A stretch of 64,000 bases of DNA. Source: VRUE01 sp963708115 (lineage in GTDB: Bacteria; Actinomycetota; Thermoleophilia; Solirubrobacterales; 70-9). Below, in pieces: positions 22,364 through 31,617 of the stretch. Location of the stretch: assembly GCA_963708115.1 (NCBI GenBank), contig CAVPRX010000001.1, positions 1,674,001 through 1,738,000 on the forward strand. Direction: 5' to 3'. A model generated the notes under the pieces. It was given only the letters and a program-made list of their open reading frames with translations, had not been told where the DNA came from and ran no database searches. Position numbers and translations under genes: made by a program. Each line of letters opens with the position of its first letter. Position 1 is the first letter of the stretch.

Positions 22364-25300
22364 TTACGTACTGACCGCAGCATTCATGTCCGCCCCGACT
22401 TCGCTCGCGCTGAGCGCCCGGTTGTAGACGCGGATCTCGTCGATCAGGCCTTCGTAGAAGTTGCTGGTTTTGTAGGCGCCGATCATCAGCTTGAGGCCGT
22501 CTACAGTCGGTTTGGCGGCAGTGCGGGTGGAGACCAGGGCCCCGTTTACATAGAGCTTCATCGAGGTGCCGTCATAGGTCATCGCCAGGTGGGTCCAGGT
22601 GCCGTTGGGCAGCGCTTTGGTGTCCTCGGCGTCTTCCCAGGACCATGGGGCGTTGGAGATGAAGCCCTCGGGGATCCCTTTGACTTCGCCGCCGGCCTCG
22701 AGCTTGTAGGTGTAGTAGCTGGAGGTTTCCTTGGTCACCACCGGCGCGTGCAGACGCGAGCTTTTCGGCTGCACCCAGGCCTCCACGGTCAGGGCGCTCG
22801 CGAGCTCGAGCGAGGCGGAGTCTGGAACTTCGACTTTGTCGTTGACCCCGTCGAAGCTGAGCGCCCGGCCGAAGCGCCCGGCGGCAGTGCTGAGCGGTCC
22901 GCCGACGGCGGTGCCGTTGTTTTTCGCCGGCGAGGAGTCGTTGACCGTGGTCCCCGAGGTCTCCTCGAAGCCGTAGGCGGCGACAAGGCCCGTTGGGGCC
23001 GACGTGTTGCTGACCGTGACCGTCACTTCGCTGGAGGTCATCGTGTTGCCGACCGCGTCGCGGGCGCGGGCGGCCACTTTGTGGGCGCCGTTGGCCACCG
23101 AGCCGCTCGACCACTGCAGTTCGTAGGGAGCGCTGGTGTCTTCGGCGCCAACCGATTTCCCGTCGACGAGGAACTGGACGCCACTGACGCCGACGTTGTC
23201 GCTCGCCGTCGCGTTTAGCGCCACCGTGCCCGAGACGGTGCCCGCCACGGGGGCGGTGAGCGAGACCGTGGGCGGGGTGGTGTCGGACGTCGCGGTGCCG
23301 ACGGCCTCCGCCGAGGCAGCGCTGAGGTTGCCCGCGGCGTCGCTCGCCTTGACCCGGTAGTAGTAGGTGCCTGGCGCGATCGTGTCGACGTAGCCGGGAG
23401 TGGCGGGGGTGGCGATCCGGTTGGCGAGGGCAGGCGTGAAGCCGGGGGTCGCCGAGCGGTAGACCTCGTACCCAGTGACGCCGACGTTGTCTTTGGACGC
23501 TTCCCAGCCGAGCGTGACTTTGCCGAGCGATCCGGCAGCGGTGAGGTTGCCGGGCTGGCTCGGTGGGGTCGAGTCCGTCGGGCCGGAGGAGACCACCGCA
23601 GCATTCATGTCCGCCCCGACTTCGCTCGCGCTGAGCGCCCGGTTGTAGACGCGGATCTCGTCGATCAGGCCTTCGTAGAAGTTGCTGGTTTTGTAGGCGC
23701 CGATCATCAGCTTGAGGCCGTCTACAGTCGGTTTGGCGGCAGTGCGGGTGGAGACCAGGGCCCCGTTTACATAGAGCTTCATCGAGGTGCCGTCATAGGT
23801 CATCGCCAGGTGGGTCCAGGTGCCGTTGGGCAGCGCTTTGGTGTCCTCGGCGTCTTCCCAGGACCATGGGGCGTTGGAGATGAAGCCCTCGGGGATCCCT
23901 TTGACTTCGCCGCCGGCCTCGAGCTTGTAGGTGTAGTAGCTGGAGGTTTCCTTGGTCACCACCGGCGCGTGCAGACGCGAGCTTTTCGGCTGCACCCAGG
24001 CCTCCACGGTCAGGGCGCTCGCGAGCTCGAGCGAGGCGGAGTCTGGAACTTCGACTTTGTCGTTGACCCCGTCGAAGCTGAGCGCCCGGCCGAAGCGCCC
24101 GGCGGCAGTGCTGAGCGGTCCGCCGACGGCGGTGCCGTTGTTTTTCGCCGGCGAGGAGTCGTTGACCGTGGTCCCCGAGGTCTCCTCGAAGCCGTAGGCG
24201 GCGACAAGGCCCGTTGGGGCCGGTTCCGGTTTGTAGGTCGCCGTGTACGTCGTCGCCGTCGCCGGTGCGAAGACGTCGTGAGTATTGACGCCGCCGTCCG
24301 ACCACGAGGCGAAGCCCAGCCGCGAGCCGCTCAGCGTCTGCGGCGTCGGTGCCGCGACCGAGTTACGGGAGCCGACGATGACGGTCTTGGTGAACGGCGC
24401 CGCAGCACTCTGCTGGCCGGCCACGAGCGTTAGGCCCGGCGGTTCCGAGGCGAACGTGAGATCGACCGTGCGGGGGTCGAGTCGCACGGTCGTCGTGTCG
24501 CTCAAGCCGCCGCTGTCGGTCACGGTCAGGCGCAGTTCGATGTAGGACGGGTACTCGTGGTCGGGGGCGGTGAATTTCCCTTCCGAGACGCCGGGGAAGG
24601 ATTCGATCGAGTGCGAGTGGCAGCTTTCGAGGGTGACGCAGTGGCGCATGATGAGCGCCCAGGTCATGCTCGCGGGGCCGAGTTTCCCGTCCTGGGGGTC
24701 GCTGCCCCCACCGGAGAACGAGACCGTGTCGCCGACCGCCCAGTGCAGCGCGGTAGTCGGGGCTTCGATCTGAGCGTGGGGGGGTTCGTTGCCGGCGCCG
24801 ACTACGACCGAGGCGGTGCCCGTGAGGCCCCCTTTGTCGGTCACCCGCAGGCGCACGGTGACCGTCGCGGCGCTGGTGTACGTCCAGGTCGGTTTGGCCG
24901 CGGTCGAGTCGTCGAATTGGCCGTCGCCGTCGAGATCCCAGGCGTAGGTCAGCGAGTCGCCCGCGTCGGGGTCGCTCGAACCCGTGCCGTCGAAGTTGAC
25001 CGTCAGCGGCACCGGTCCGGACTGCGGCTGGGCGACCGCGACCGCGGTCGGGGCCCGGTTCGAGCCCGGGTAGCTGATGCGCCGAACCGAGCCGGTGAAG
25101 TCGACGACGAAGAGGTCGCCGCCGGGCCCGATTTCAATGTTGACTGGGTCGATATTGCGCAGGAAGCTCAACCGCGTCGACGGATCAGGCAGGCCGTTTT
25201 TTTCGAACATCACCCACGCGCAGCGTCGCGAGTAGTCGGCGAAGAAGAGCGCACCCGAGTAGGCGGCGGGGTAGTTACCGCCTTGGTAGAAGGCGAGTCC

Positions 25301-26491
25301 GGAGATCGAGGAGCCGCCGGATTCGTTGCAGTCCTCGCCCGGTACCACCAAGCTGCTGTGCGAGTAGGTGAAGAGGGGGGAAGTGACGGAGCCGGGCGTG
25401 TTGTAGAGCTGTTTGCACAGGCTCAGGTTCGCGCCCTCGTACCCGGTCGTGGGGCCGACGCCCTCGTAGCAGGGCCAGCCGAAGTTGTCGACCGTCGCGT
25501 CGTCGGCGCGGGGGAGGCGGTTGATCTCCTCCCAGGACCCCCAACCGACGTCGCCCACGTAGATTTCAGAGGTGCCGGGCCGGAAGGTGAAGCGGAAGGG
25601 GTTGCGCATCCCGGAGGCGACGATGCGCCGCGCGTTTGCGTCGGAACTGGCGCTCATCGGGTTGCCGGGGGCGGCGGCGCCGGTGTCGGGGTCGACCCGG
25701 ATCAGGCTGCCGTCGAGGGTGGTCGGATCGGATGAGGTGAGGAAGTCCTGAGCGCGCAAGGCGCCGCCCTCGGCGGTCGGCGACGTTTGTTTGCCGCCGA
25801 CCGGGACCGGCGGATCCCCGCACGGGTTGCCTTCCTGGCCGTAGTCGGTGAAGTCGAAGCTCGCGCCGTCCCCGCCCGTGAGGTAGAGCATGCCGTCGGG
25901 TCCGAAGGCAAGACCTCCCGCCGAGTGGCTTGGATACTGCTGGCACCAGTCGTTGATCAGGGTCTGTTCACCGCTGGCGACGTTGCCGCTGAGCGTCAGT
26001 TTGACGAGGCGCGTGCTGGCCATGCAGCCGAGGTCGGTGGCACCCGGCGGCGTCGGGCAGCCATCTGCGGTGGCGCCGGGCTGGCCCCAGCGCGGTGCCG
26101 TTTCGCCGATTCCGGCGTCGGCCGTGTAGAGCGCATACATGTATGGGCGGATCGGGAACTGCGGGTCGAGAACGATGCTGAGCAGGCCGCGATCCCAGAA
26201 GTTGTAGACCTGGGTCCGCAGGTCGGCCGTGATCGTCGGCGTCGTTGCGCTCAGGCTCGAGAAGACTTTGATCAGGCCGCTCTTCTCGGAGACGAACACG
26301 CGGCCGTCCGGCGCGAAGGCGAGGTCGGTCGGCTCGGTCAGGCCGTTGAAGACGACGGATTCGGTGAAGCCGGGCTGGAGCGGCAGGGCCTGCGCCGGGG
26401 GCGCGGAGCTCCACGCCGCGGCGAGGACGGCGAGCGCGAGCGCGCAGGCGAGGCTCAGGGGTCGGACGGCGGACGAGGACGGCATGAGCAC
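22364..26491 (-). CDS. Secreted glucose/sorbosone dehydrogenase-like protein with PKD, FN3, Ig-like and two LamG domains
   Basis: 1375 aa. A signal peptide (residues 1-35, ending 'PPAQA') is followed by a soluble PQQ glucose dehydrogenase-type beta-propeller (about 40-480: 'LAFAPDGRVFVSEKSGLIKV', 'GMRNPFRFTFRPGT', 'GWPCYEG'). Next come a PKD domain (about 485-570), a second Ig-like part, LamG domain 1 (about 757-965), a fibronectin type III domain, an Ig-like 'TAPVAGTVSGTVALNATAS' domain, and LamG domain 2 to the C-terminus. The two LamG copies are identical. The propeller family oxidises sugars with PQQ or acts as a carbohydrate-binding scaffold; PQQ genes are not in the window. It is an exported, probably carbohydrate-interacting protein. 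Confidence 0.85.
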   Translation of the reverse strand: MLMPSSSAVRPLSLACALALAVLAAAWSSAPPAQALPLQPGFTESVVFNGLTEPTDLAFAPDGRVFVSEKSGLIKVFSSLSATTPTITADLRTQVYNFWDRGLLSIVLDPQFPIRPYMYALYTADAGIGETAPRWGQPGATADGCPTPPGATDLGCMASTRLVKLTLSGNVASGEQTLINDWCQQYPSHSAGGLAFGPDGMLYLTGGDGASFDFTDYGQEGNPCGDPPVPVGGKQTSPTAEGGALRAQDFLTSSDPTTLDGSLIRVDPDTGAAAPGNPMSASSDANARRIVASGMRNPFRFTFRPGTSEIYVGDVGWGSWEEINRLPRADDATVDNFGWPCYEGVGPTTGYEGANLSLCKQLYNTPGSVTSPLFTYSHSSLVVPGEDCNESGGSSISGLAFYQGGNYPAAYSGALFFADYSRRCAWVMFEKNGLPDPSTRLSFLRNIDPVNIEIGPGGDLFVVDFTGSVRRISYPGSNRAPTAVAVAQPQSGPVPLTVNFDGTGSSDPDAGDSLTYAWDLDGDGQFDDSTAAKPTWTYTSAATVTVRLRVTDKGGLTGTASVVVGAGNEPPHAQIEAPTTALHWAVGDTVSFSGGGSDPQDGKLGPASMTWALIMRHCVTLESCHSHSIESFPGVSEGKFTAPDHEYPSYIELRLTVTDSGGLSDTTTVRLDPRTVDLTFASEPPGLTLVAGQQSAAAPFTKTVIVGSRNSVAAPTPQTLSGSRLGFASWSDGGVNTHDVFAPATATTYTATYKPEPAPTGLVAAYGFEETSGTTVNDSSPAKNNGTAVGGPLSTAAGRFGRALSFDGVNDKVEVPDSASLELASALTVEAWVQPKSSRLHAPVVTKETSSYYTYKLEAGGEVKGIPEGFISNAPWSWEDAEDTKALPNGTWTHLAMTYDGTSMKLYVNGALVSTRTAAKPTVDGLKLMIGAYKTSNFYEGLIDEIRVYNRALSASEVGADMNAAVVSSGPTDSTPPSQPGNLTAAGSLGKVTLGWEASKDNVGVTGYEVYRSATPGFTPALANRIATPATPGYVDTIAPGTYYYRVKASDAAGNLSAASAEAVGTATSDTTPPTVSLTAPVAGTVSGTVALNATASDNVGVSGVQFLVDGKSVGAEDTSAPYELQWSSGSVANGAHKVAARARDAVGNTMTSSEVTVTVSNTSAPTGLVAAYGFEETSGTTVNDSSPAKNNGTAVGGPLSTAAGRFGRALSFDGVNDKVEVPDSASLELASALTVEAWVQPKSSRLHAPVVTKETSSYYTYKLEAGGEVKGIPEGFISNAPWSWEDAEDTKALPNGTWTHLAMTYDGTSMKLYVNGALVSTRTAAKPTVDGLKLMIGAYKTSNFYEGLIDEIRVYNRALSASEVGADMNAAVST
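22374..23001. repeat. 628-bp exact repeat, copy encoding the C-terminal LamG domain
   Basis: It reads as identical to 23595-24222 (offset 1221 bp, a multiple of three). It encodes a LamG/concanavalin-like domain of about 205 residues. Ends are sharp: the next base differs on each side. Confidence 0.9.
23595..24222. repeat. 628-bp exact repeat, internal LamG copy
   Basis: This is the partner of 22374-23001. The lack of any visible difference, even at third positions, implies very recent duplication or gene conversion, or an assembly artefact. Confidence 0.9.
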
Positions 26492-26641
26492 GCCATCGTC
26501 GGTGCGGAAGCTCCTTCTGTCAACGCGAAAGCCCCTGTTTTGATGAGTGAATCAGGGGGGTGCACGGAAAAGTCCAAATAATTGGTATGGCATATCTCAT
26601 CCATGGTGCGACGCTGGGTGAGACCTCGAAGCGGAGCCAGG

Positions 26642-27343
26642 ATGAAAAGCTGGGCACATACCTATATGGCTGGTTCTTTGCTGGGCACGGTATTGATCGT
26701 GGCGGCACTGGTTGCCTTCGTTCCGCTGGTCTCGCTGAATGCGCCAGACGAGTGGCCGACGCCCAATCTGGGCTTTGCCGGCGGTGGAGGCGAGAGTGAC
26801 GTCGGAGTGGGCAGCGCGGTTGTCGCTGCGGCAAAGCACCCAAAGAACGGTGGGCTCAACTCGAATCCCGCTGGTGGCTCGCCCGCCGCTGAGGGCACCG
26901 CGATCGCCGCGGTTCCCGCCTCTGGCCGGGAGCCTCACACGGGGCGGCCCGGAGGCGCGCCTGCCGGTGCCCCGGCGAAGGGGACCGTCGCAATCTCACC
27001 GGCTGCCGTCGAGGTCGCCCGCACCCCCGGCTCGCAGACGTCCGAGGGCGCCGGCGGCGCAGTGACGCTGCCGAGCCCACCTGAAGCCGGCAGTGCTCCC
27101 ACTTCCCCCGCGACCGGAGAGGGAGCCGGCGGCGTTCGCGGCCCCGGCGAAACTGCCTCGCCGCCGATCGACGCCGGAGCCGGTGGAGAAACCCCGGAAG
27201 CGCAGCCGCCCGAAGAACGCCCTGAATCGGTCCCGCCGCCTCCTACCGGAGGTTCGACCGAAGGCGGTGACGGTTCCGGTTGCCCGGCGGAGGCTGATGA
27301 AGGCGAAGCTGCGCAGACCGGGGATGTGCCCCCGCAGCACTAG
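26642..27343 (+). CDS. Membrane-anchored Pro/Gly/Ala-rich protein
   Basis: About 233 aa from ATG 26642; the upstream in-frame ATG at 26582 would add a basic segment. One N-terminal membrane helix ('SLLGTVLIVAALVAFVPL') is followed by about 200 residues of low-complexity Pro/Gly/Ala/Glu sequence with no Cys until near the end. It probably spans or anchors in the membrane with a flexible extracytoplasmic tail. Divergent from the big secreted protein and just upstream of another secreted protein. No function can be assigned. Confidence 0.5.
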   Translation: MKSWAHTYMAGSLLGTVLIVAALVAFVPLVSLNAPDEWPTPNLGFAGGGGESDVGVGSAVVAAAKHPKNGGLNSNPAGGSPAAEGTAIAAVPASGREPHTGRPGGAPAGAPAKGTVAISPAAVEVARTPGSQTSEGAGGAVTLPSPPEAGSAPTSPATGEGAGGVRGPGETASPPIDAGAGGETPEAQPPEERPESVPPPPTGGSTEGGDGSGCPAEADEGEAAQTGDVPPQH

Positions 27344-27373
27344 GCGGCGGATGGGCGCTTTGCGATTCCCATA

Positions 27374-27379
27374 TATACT
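27374..27379 (+). promoter_or_regulatory. -10 box before secreted repeat protein
   Basis: TATACT ends nine bases before the TTG start at 27389, with no ribosome site between, consistent with a leaderless or near-leaderless transcript. No good -35 is visible. Confidence 0.4.
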
Positions 27380-27388
27380 GCTGGCGCT

Positions 27389-28633
27389 TTGAGTTCTCGA
27401 CGAAGTTTGAGGCGTGGTTGGGGAGCTGCCCGTGTGGGCGTCTTGGCGCTCGCATTCTCTGCACTTGCGGTCCTGGTCGCGCCAGCCTCGGCTCTGGCGG
27501 TGGGGTCGATCTCCGGCTTGGTCACGGATGGGGCCAATCCGGTCGAAGGCGTCGAAGTCTGCGCTTCGGAGGTTCCCGAAGAAGGAGACTTCGGATGCAT
27601 GGAAACGGATTCCTCCGGCGAATACACGATCACGGGCCTCGCCGCCGGCAACTACAAAGTGGAATTCTGGCCCGGGTCCCTCAACTACGTCCCGCAGTAC
27701 TTCGACGCGAGGTCTTCCTGGGCGCTGGCGGACCAGGTCCCGGTGACCAACGGCAACGACACCCCGAACGTCAATGCCGTGCTGGAGGAAGGCGGCTGGA
27801 TCGAAGGGCGTGCCATCGACGCGGTCAGCAAAGCCGGCATCGGGGGTTTGTGGGTGTGTGCCTTCCCGATCGACGAAACCGGTTTCGGCCACTGTGCCGT
27901 CACCGACTCCAGCGGCGACTACGAAATTCCCGGTCTGGACACGGACACCTATGAAGTCTTCTTCTTCGCTGAAGAAGAAGCGAGTGAATACCTCTTCCAG
28001 ATATACAAAGGCAAAACCAGCTTCTCCGAAGCCACCCCGGTGAGCGTTACCGCGGGCTCGGGGACCAGCGGCATCGGCGCTGAAATGAAAAAGGGCGGGA
28101 AGATCACCGGCACCGTCACCGATTCTGCGAGCGGCGCGGGGGTCAGATTCTCTGCCGTCTGTTTGCTACGGGCCAGCGAACCGGAAATCCTCCGCTGCAC
28201 CTACACCAACGGCGTTGGTGGATATTCGTTCCTTGGGGTTTCGCCCGCTGCATACAAGGTCGTGTTCTCACCCGACACCCCGGAACTGGAAGAAATCGAA
28301 GACGACTACTTCCAGCAGTTCTACAACGCAAAGCCCACCTTCGCCCAGGCCGATCCGATCAACGTCTCCGCCGGTGGCGTCGCTGCGGGAATCGATGCGC
28401 ACCTGGTCAGTCGCAAAGCGCCTCCGGCCGCACGGCCTGCGCCGACCCTTCCGGCTCCGGTCGTCAAGCACAGGAGGCACCGTTGCCACAAGGGGCAGCG
28501 CAAGGTGCGCAAGAAGGGCAAGTTCCACTGCGTGAAGATCCACCACCACCGCAAAAAGCACCGCCACGCTCATCACCCGAGCGGCCACGGACGCCTCTAC
28601 CGCCCAGCCGCCCACCGGTCGCAGCTGCCCTAG
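27389..28633 (+). CDS. Secreted protein with three carboxypeptidase-regulatory-like Ig domains and a basic tail
   Basis: 414 aa from TTG. A signal peptide (residues 1-37, 'SALAVLVAPASALA') precedes three related beta-sandwich repeats (about 39-135, 136-230, 231-345). Each opens with 'G-x-I-x-G-x-V-x-D' and contains 'DSSGEYTITGL'-type turns, the pattern of carboxypeptidase regulatory/CNA-B-like folds. Each repeat also holds paired Cys. The C-terminal 65 residues are Pro-rich then extremely basic (His/Lys/Arg). It is exported, with no sortase motif; the basic tail may bind the cell wall or acidic polymers. Similar tails are common in this bacterial group (from memory). Confidence 0.75.
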   Translation: MSSRRSLRRGWGAARVGVLALAFSALAVLVAPASALAVGSISGLVTDGANPVEGVEVCASEVPEEGDFGCMETDSSGEYTITGLAAGNYKVEFWPGSLNYVPQYFDARSSWALADQVPVTNGNDTPNVNAVLEEGGWIEGRAIDAVSKAGIGGLWVCAFPIDETGFGHCAVTDSSGDYEIPGLDTDTYEVFFFAEEEASEYLFQIYKGKTSFSEATPVSVTAGSGTSGIGAEMKKGGKITGTVTDSASGAGVRFSAVCLLRASEPEILRCTYTNGVGGYSFLGVSPAAYKVVFSPDTPELEEIEDDYFQQFYNAKPTFAQADPINVSAGGVAAGIDAHLVSRKAPPAARPAPTLPAPVVKHRRHRCHKGQRKVRKKGKFHCVKIHHHRKKHRHAHHPSGHGRLYRPAAHRSQLP

Positions 28634-28640
28634 CGCCCGC

Positions 28641-28982
28641 TCAGGAGACGCTGCCGCGCGGCACTATCCACTGGGTTGCCTGATTGGTGAGCTGAGCGAT
28701 CCGGTCGAAGTCGGCGTCGTAGTGAAGGACTGTTAGTCCGGCCTGCTCGGCGCAGGCTGCGACCAAGAGGTCGGGCAGGGGCACGGCACGATGTTGAGAG
28801 CGCTCGGCGAGCATTGCTTGCACCGCTATTGCTCGACTGACGGCCGCATCGTCAACGGCCACGCGGGGCACCCCGCGCAGCGCCTCGGTCAGGGCTCGAT
28901 AGGTGGCGCGGTCGCGGGCGCTGTAGAGCAGCTCGAGGTCGACGATCCCGCAAGTGGCGATCTCCCAGCTTGCTATCTGGCG
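28641..28982 (-). pseudogene. PIN-domain (VapC-like) toxin, N-terminus missing
   Basis: The frame from 28982 to 28641 reads as the last ~113 residues of a VapC: 'EIATCGIVDLELLYSARDR' (second acidic cluster), 'PLPDLLVAACAEQAGLTVLHYDADFDRIA' in parts (third and fourth acidic sites). The first ~30 residues with the catalytic 'DTS' Asp are gone. No start codon precedes the conserved part; the nearest in-frame ATG/GTG (28871) would leave 76 aa. The codon before 28982 is the stop of the metallophosphoesterase gene in the same frame. VapC cuts RNA with four acidic residues, so this remnant should be dead. No vapB partner remains. Confidence 0.75.
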
Positions 28983-29579
28983 CTAAAGCTCTAGCCAGGT
29001 GCCCTTCGGCCCGAGGTTGCGGATCGGGGTGTCGCCGATCTTGCTTTCGCAGCCCCACGACTCGTGGATGTGGCCACAGACCGATAGGCGCGGCCGCTTT
29101 TCCTCGATCGCCTCGAGCAGGGCCGGGCTGCCGAAGTGGTCGCCGCTGCCGTTGGAGTCGCAATGGCCCTGGGGCGGCGAGTGAAGCACCAGGACGGCGC
29201 CCTCCGGACACGCCACCAGCATCTCGGTCGCCGACTCGTCGTCGAGGTCGAAGCTCCAGTCCCAAGGCGTTGCCGGGATGCCGGCGCCGAGGCCGTAGAA
29301 CTCTACCCCATCGACGCTTGTGCCCCCGCCGTGCAGGACGGTTGCGGCGCCCCAGCTCGACGCCGCCTCACGCAGGGCGTCCTCGGTCTCGTTGTTGCCG
29401 GGCACGAGGATCGTCGGCGTCTCGATCGCCGCGAGGGCGGCGATCGTCTCGCCCAGGCCCTCGTGCACCGAGGCGAAGTCTCCCGCCCCGATCACGATGT
29501 CGGCCTCGGCCGACATCGTGACCAACTCGGCAGCCTGGCCGAGGTCGCGGTGCAGGTCGCTGAAGGCGAGCAGCTTCAC
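28983..29579 (-). CDS. Metallophosphoesterase
   Basis: 198 aa from GTG 29579; the open frame further upstream is the antisense of the next gene. Motifs of the calcineurin-like family are in order: 'FSDLHRDLGQ' (D-x-H), 'VIGAGDFA' (GD), 'VPGNNETED' (GNxE where GNHE is usual), 'LVLHSPPQGH', and 'CGHIHESWG' (GHxH). It would hydrolyse a phosphoester using two metal ions; substrate unknown. Similar small proteins include YfcE-like phosphodiesterases. The ORF ends directly at the VapC remnant. It lies 11 bp downstream of the Vps62-like gene, suggesting one transcript. Confidence 0.85.
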   Translation of the reverse strand: MKLLAFSDLHRDLGQAAELVTMSAEADIVIGAGDFASVHEGLGETIAALAAIETPTILVPGNNETEDALREAASSWGAATVLHGGGTSVDGVEFYGLGAGIPATPWDWSFDLDDESATEMLVACPEGAVLVLHSPPQGHCDSNGSGDHFGSPALLEAIEEKRPRLSVCGHIHESWGCESKIGDTPIRNLGPKGTWLEL

Positions 29580-29590
29580 GCCCGCGAACG

Positions 29591-31546
29591 CTACCGCGCA
29601 GGCTCGGGGGCCGCTTCGCTTCCGGGCTTGCGGCGCGGGAGCCGTTCGCGCCAGCGCTTCGCCGGCACCTCTTCCGCCGCTACCTGGAGGTCGAAGTAGA
29701 GGAGCGTGCGGCCGATCGCGATGTAGGGGACCAGCAGGGCGAAGACGAGGGCGCCGATCACGTTGATCAGGATCAACGAGATGTCGGCGAAGATCAGCGC
29801 GAAGCCGAGCACCGGCCCGGTGACGACGCCGATCAGCCAGAAGACCGCGGCGACGCGCAGCGTGTACCACCAACGGCCGCGGACCAACTCAGAGCTGCCG
29901 CGGAAGGCCTCGCGGACCGTCTTGTCCTCGAAGAGGATCTGCTGCTGGAGGAAGAGCCAGCCGACGTACTTCCAGGCGGCGAAGGGAATGCCGACGACCG
30001 TGATCAGCATCGCGAACAGCGCCAGCGTCGCCAGCAGTTGCGCGCCGACGACGCGGCGGAAGCGCTGCCACATGCTGCGGAAGGACGCGACGAAGCTCGC
30101 CTCGCCCGTCTCGTTGATCTGCCGCACGGCGGCGATTACCACGGCGGCGATGATCGCCGAGGCGATCGGGCCGCCGATGCCGCTGAGGATGTCACCGAGC
30201 GCGCTGTGCAGGCCGGAGTGCCCGACCTTGTCGTCGAGCCGCCGCCCGGCGTCGCCGGTGAGCAGCCGGGTCAAGAGGTCGAAGCCGCCGATGATCGGGA
30301 TCGCGGCCAGGCCGATCGGCGCGAAGACGCGCCAGTGGCGCCGGTAGAGGCCAACCGAGGCGAGCAGAAGCTGGCCGAAGGCGCGGCTGCGGCGCAGGTC
30401 GCCGAGGTGGAGCGGCCACCAGCGCGTGCGCCAGGCGATCAGCCCGATCAGCAGCAGCGCGACGATCGGTACGAGCGTCAGCACCCAGGGCGAGTCCTGG
30501 GTGTGGTTGAGGAAGGAGGTGACGCCGGCGACGGCGCCGCAGAAGGACTTGGTCACGGTTGGCCCGAGCACGGCGCCAGCCGGCAGGTGCGGACTGGTCG
30601 AGCGGATTTCTTCCATCCAGGTCATCGGCTCGAGCCAGCGGGTCTTGGTCTGCGCGCCGGTCGGCCCGTTGTTGAAGCTCTTCTCCCACTGGCCCCAGCG
30701 GCCTTCGTAGGTGAGCCAGGCAAAGCGGCCATGCGGGCTGGGGTGGGTCGGCACCTGGATCGGGTGGACGACGAGCCGGCGCAGCGGCGAGCTGGTGTCG
30801 TCGCAGCCGACACCAGAGCCCTTGCGGCCGTTCTGGATGTAGACCGCCGGTTCGTAGAAGGTCGCGTGCGAGCCCGCCGCCGGGTAGACGACCGGGTGCG
30901 TTCCTTCCTTCTCGACCTTGCCGTCTTCCCAGTCGGCCTTCTCGCCGCCGCCGTGCTGGAAGAGGCCGACTTCGCTGGGGCCTTCGCGCAGCGCCTGAGC
31001 GGGGTCGGACGCTTCGAAGACGATCTGCATCCCCTCCCAGTCGCCCTCGTGCAGGTCGTTGAACTGGTTGAAGTACCAGAAGAACCAGTACTGGATGGCG
31101 AGCCCCGGGCGTCCCTTCTGCCGCGCGATGTGGGCGTAGGTGATCGCCGGCGCCTTGCCTTCCCGCTTCAGCTTGGCGAAGTCTTTGGCGTAGTCGCAGG
31201 TGTCGCCGAGCGGGTCGGCCGGCAGGTTGAGGTGAAACCCTTCGCCGAGCCCGGCGATGTCGGCGGCCGTCGGGGCGCGTTTGACGAGCGTTTCGTCGCC
31301 GCTCGCGTCGGCTTCGGTCAGGGTCACTTTCGGGTTGCCGAGAACCGTGTCGACCGTCGTCGGCTCGTACTGCTCGCCGCTGGTGTCGCAGATTTCGTCG
31401 CCTTCGCGCAGCATCAGCCGCGGCACGTAGGCGTTGATCAGGCGCTGGGTGGCGGATTCGCTGGTGCTCTGGGCAAGGGCCATGGCCGGCGAGCCCAGGC
31501 AGAGCAGAGCAAGCGTCGTGCCCGCAAGTGCCATCCGGCGAACCAT
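29591..31546 (-). CDS. Secreted Vps62-like domain protein with C-terminal membrane region
   Basis: 651 aa from ATG 31546. A signal peptide ('LALLCLGSPAMALAQ') comes first. Residues 35-330 resemble the Vps62/DUF946 group ('IQYWFFWYFNQFNDLHEGDWE', shown in parts; 'YPAAGSHATFYEP'). A membrane helix lies near 370-390. The last 250 residues are a multi-pass membrane domain like the glycerophosphodiester phosphodiesterase membrane region ('LLASVGLYRRHWRVFAP', 'AFRGSSELVRGRWWYTL'). No catalytic phosphodiesterase domain is present. A role in the cell envelope is likely but undefined. Confidence 0.7.
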   Translation of the reverse strand: MVRRMALAGTTLALLCLGSPAMALAQSTSESATQRLINAYVPRLMLREGDEICDTSGEQYEPTTVDTVLGNPKVTLTEADASGDETLVKRAPTAADIAGLGEGFHLNLPADPLGDTCDYAKDFAKLKREGKAPAITYAHIARQKGRPGLAIQYWFFWYFNQFNDLHEGDWEGMQIVFEASDPAQALREGPSEVGLFQHGGGEKADWEDGKVEKEGTHPVVYPAAGSHATFYEPAVYIQNGRKGSGVGCDDTSSPLRRLVVHPIQVPTHPSPHGRFAWLTYEGRWGQWEKSFNNGPTGAQTKTRWLEPMTWMEEIRSTSPHLPAGAVLGPTVTKSFCGAVAGVTSFLNHTQDSPWVLTLVPIVALLLIGLIAWRTRWWPLHLGDLRRSRAFGQLLLASVGLYRRHWRVFAPIGLAAIPIIGGFDLLTRLLTGDAGRRLDDKVGHSGLHSALGDILSGIGGPIASAIIAAVVIAAVRQINETGEASFVASFRSMWQRFRRVVGAQLLATLALFAMLITVVGIPFAAWKYVGWLFLQQQILFEDKTVREAFRGSSELVRGRWWYTLRVAAVFWLIGVVTGPVLGFALIFADISLILINVIGALVFALLVPYIAIGRTLLYFDLQVAAEEVPAKRWRERLPRRKPGSEAAPEPAR

Positions 31547-31617
31547 CGCCGCCCAACGTACCAGCGGCGCGGTCGAGCTTTGGACCGCATCGCGAGCCAA
31601 ACCTCGACCGCGAGGTC

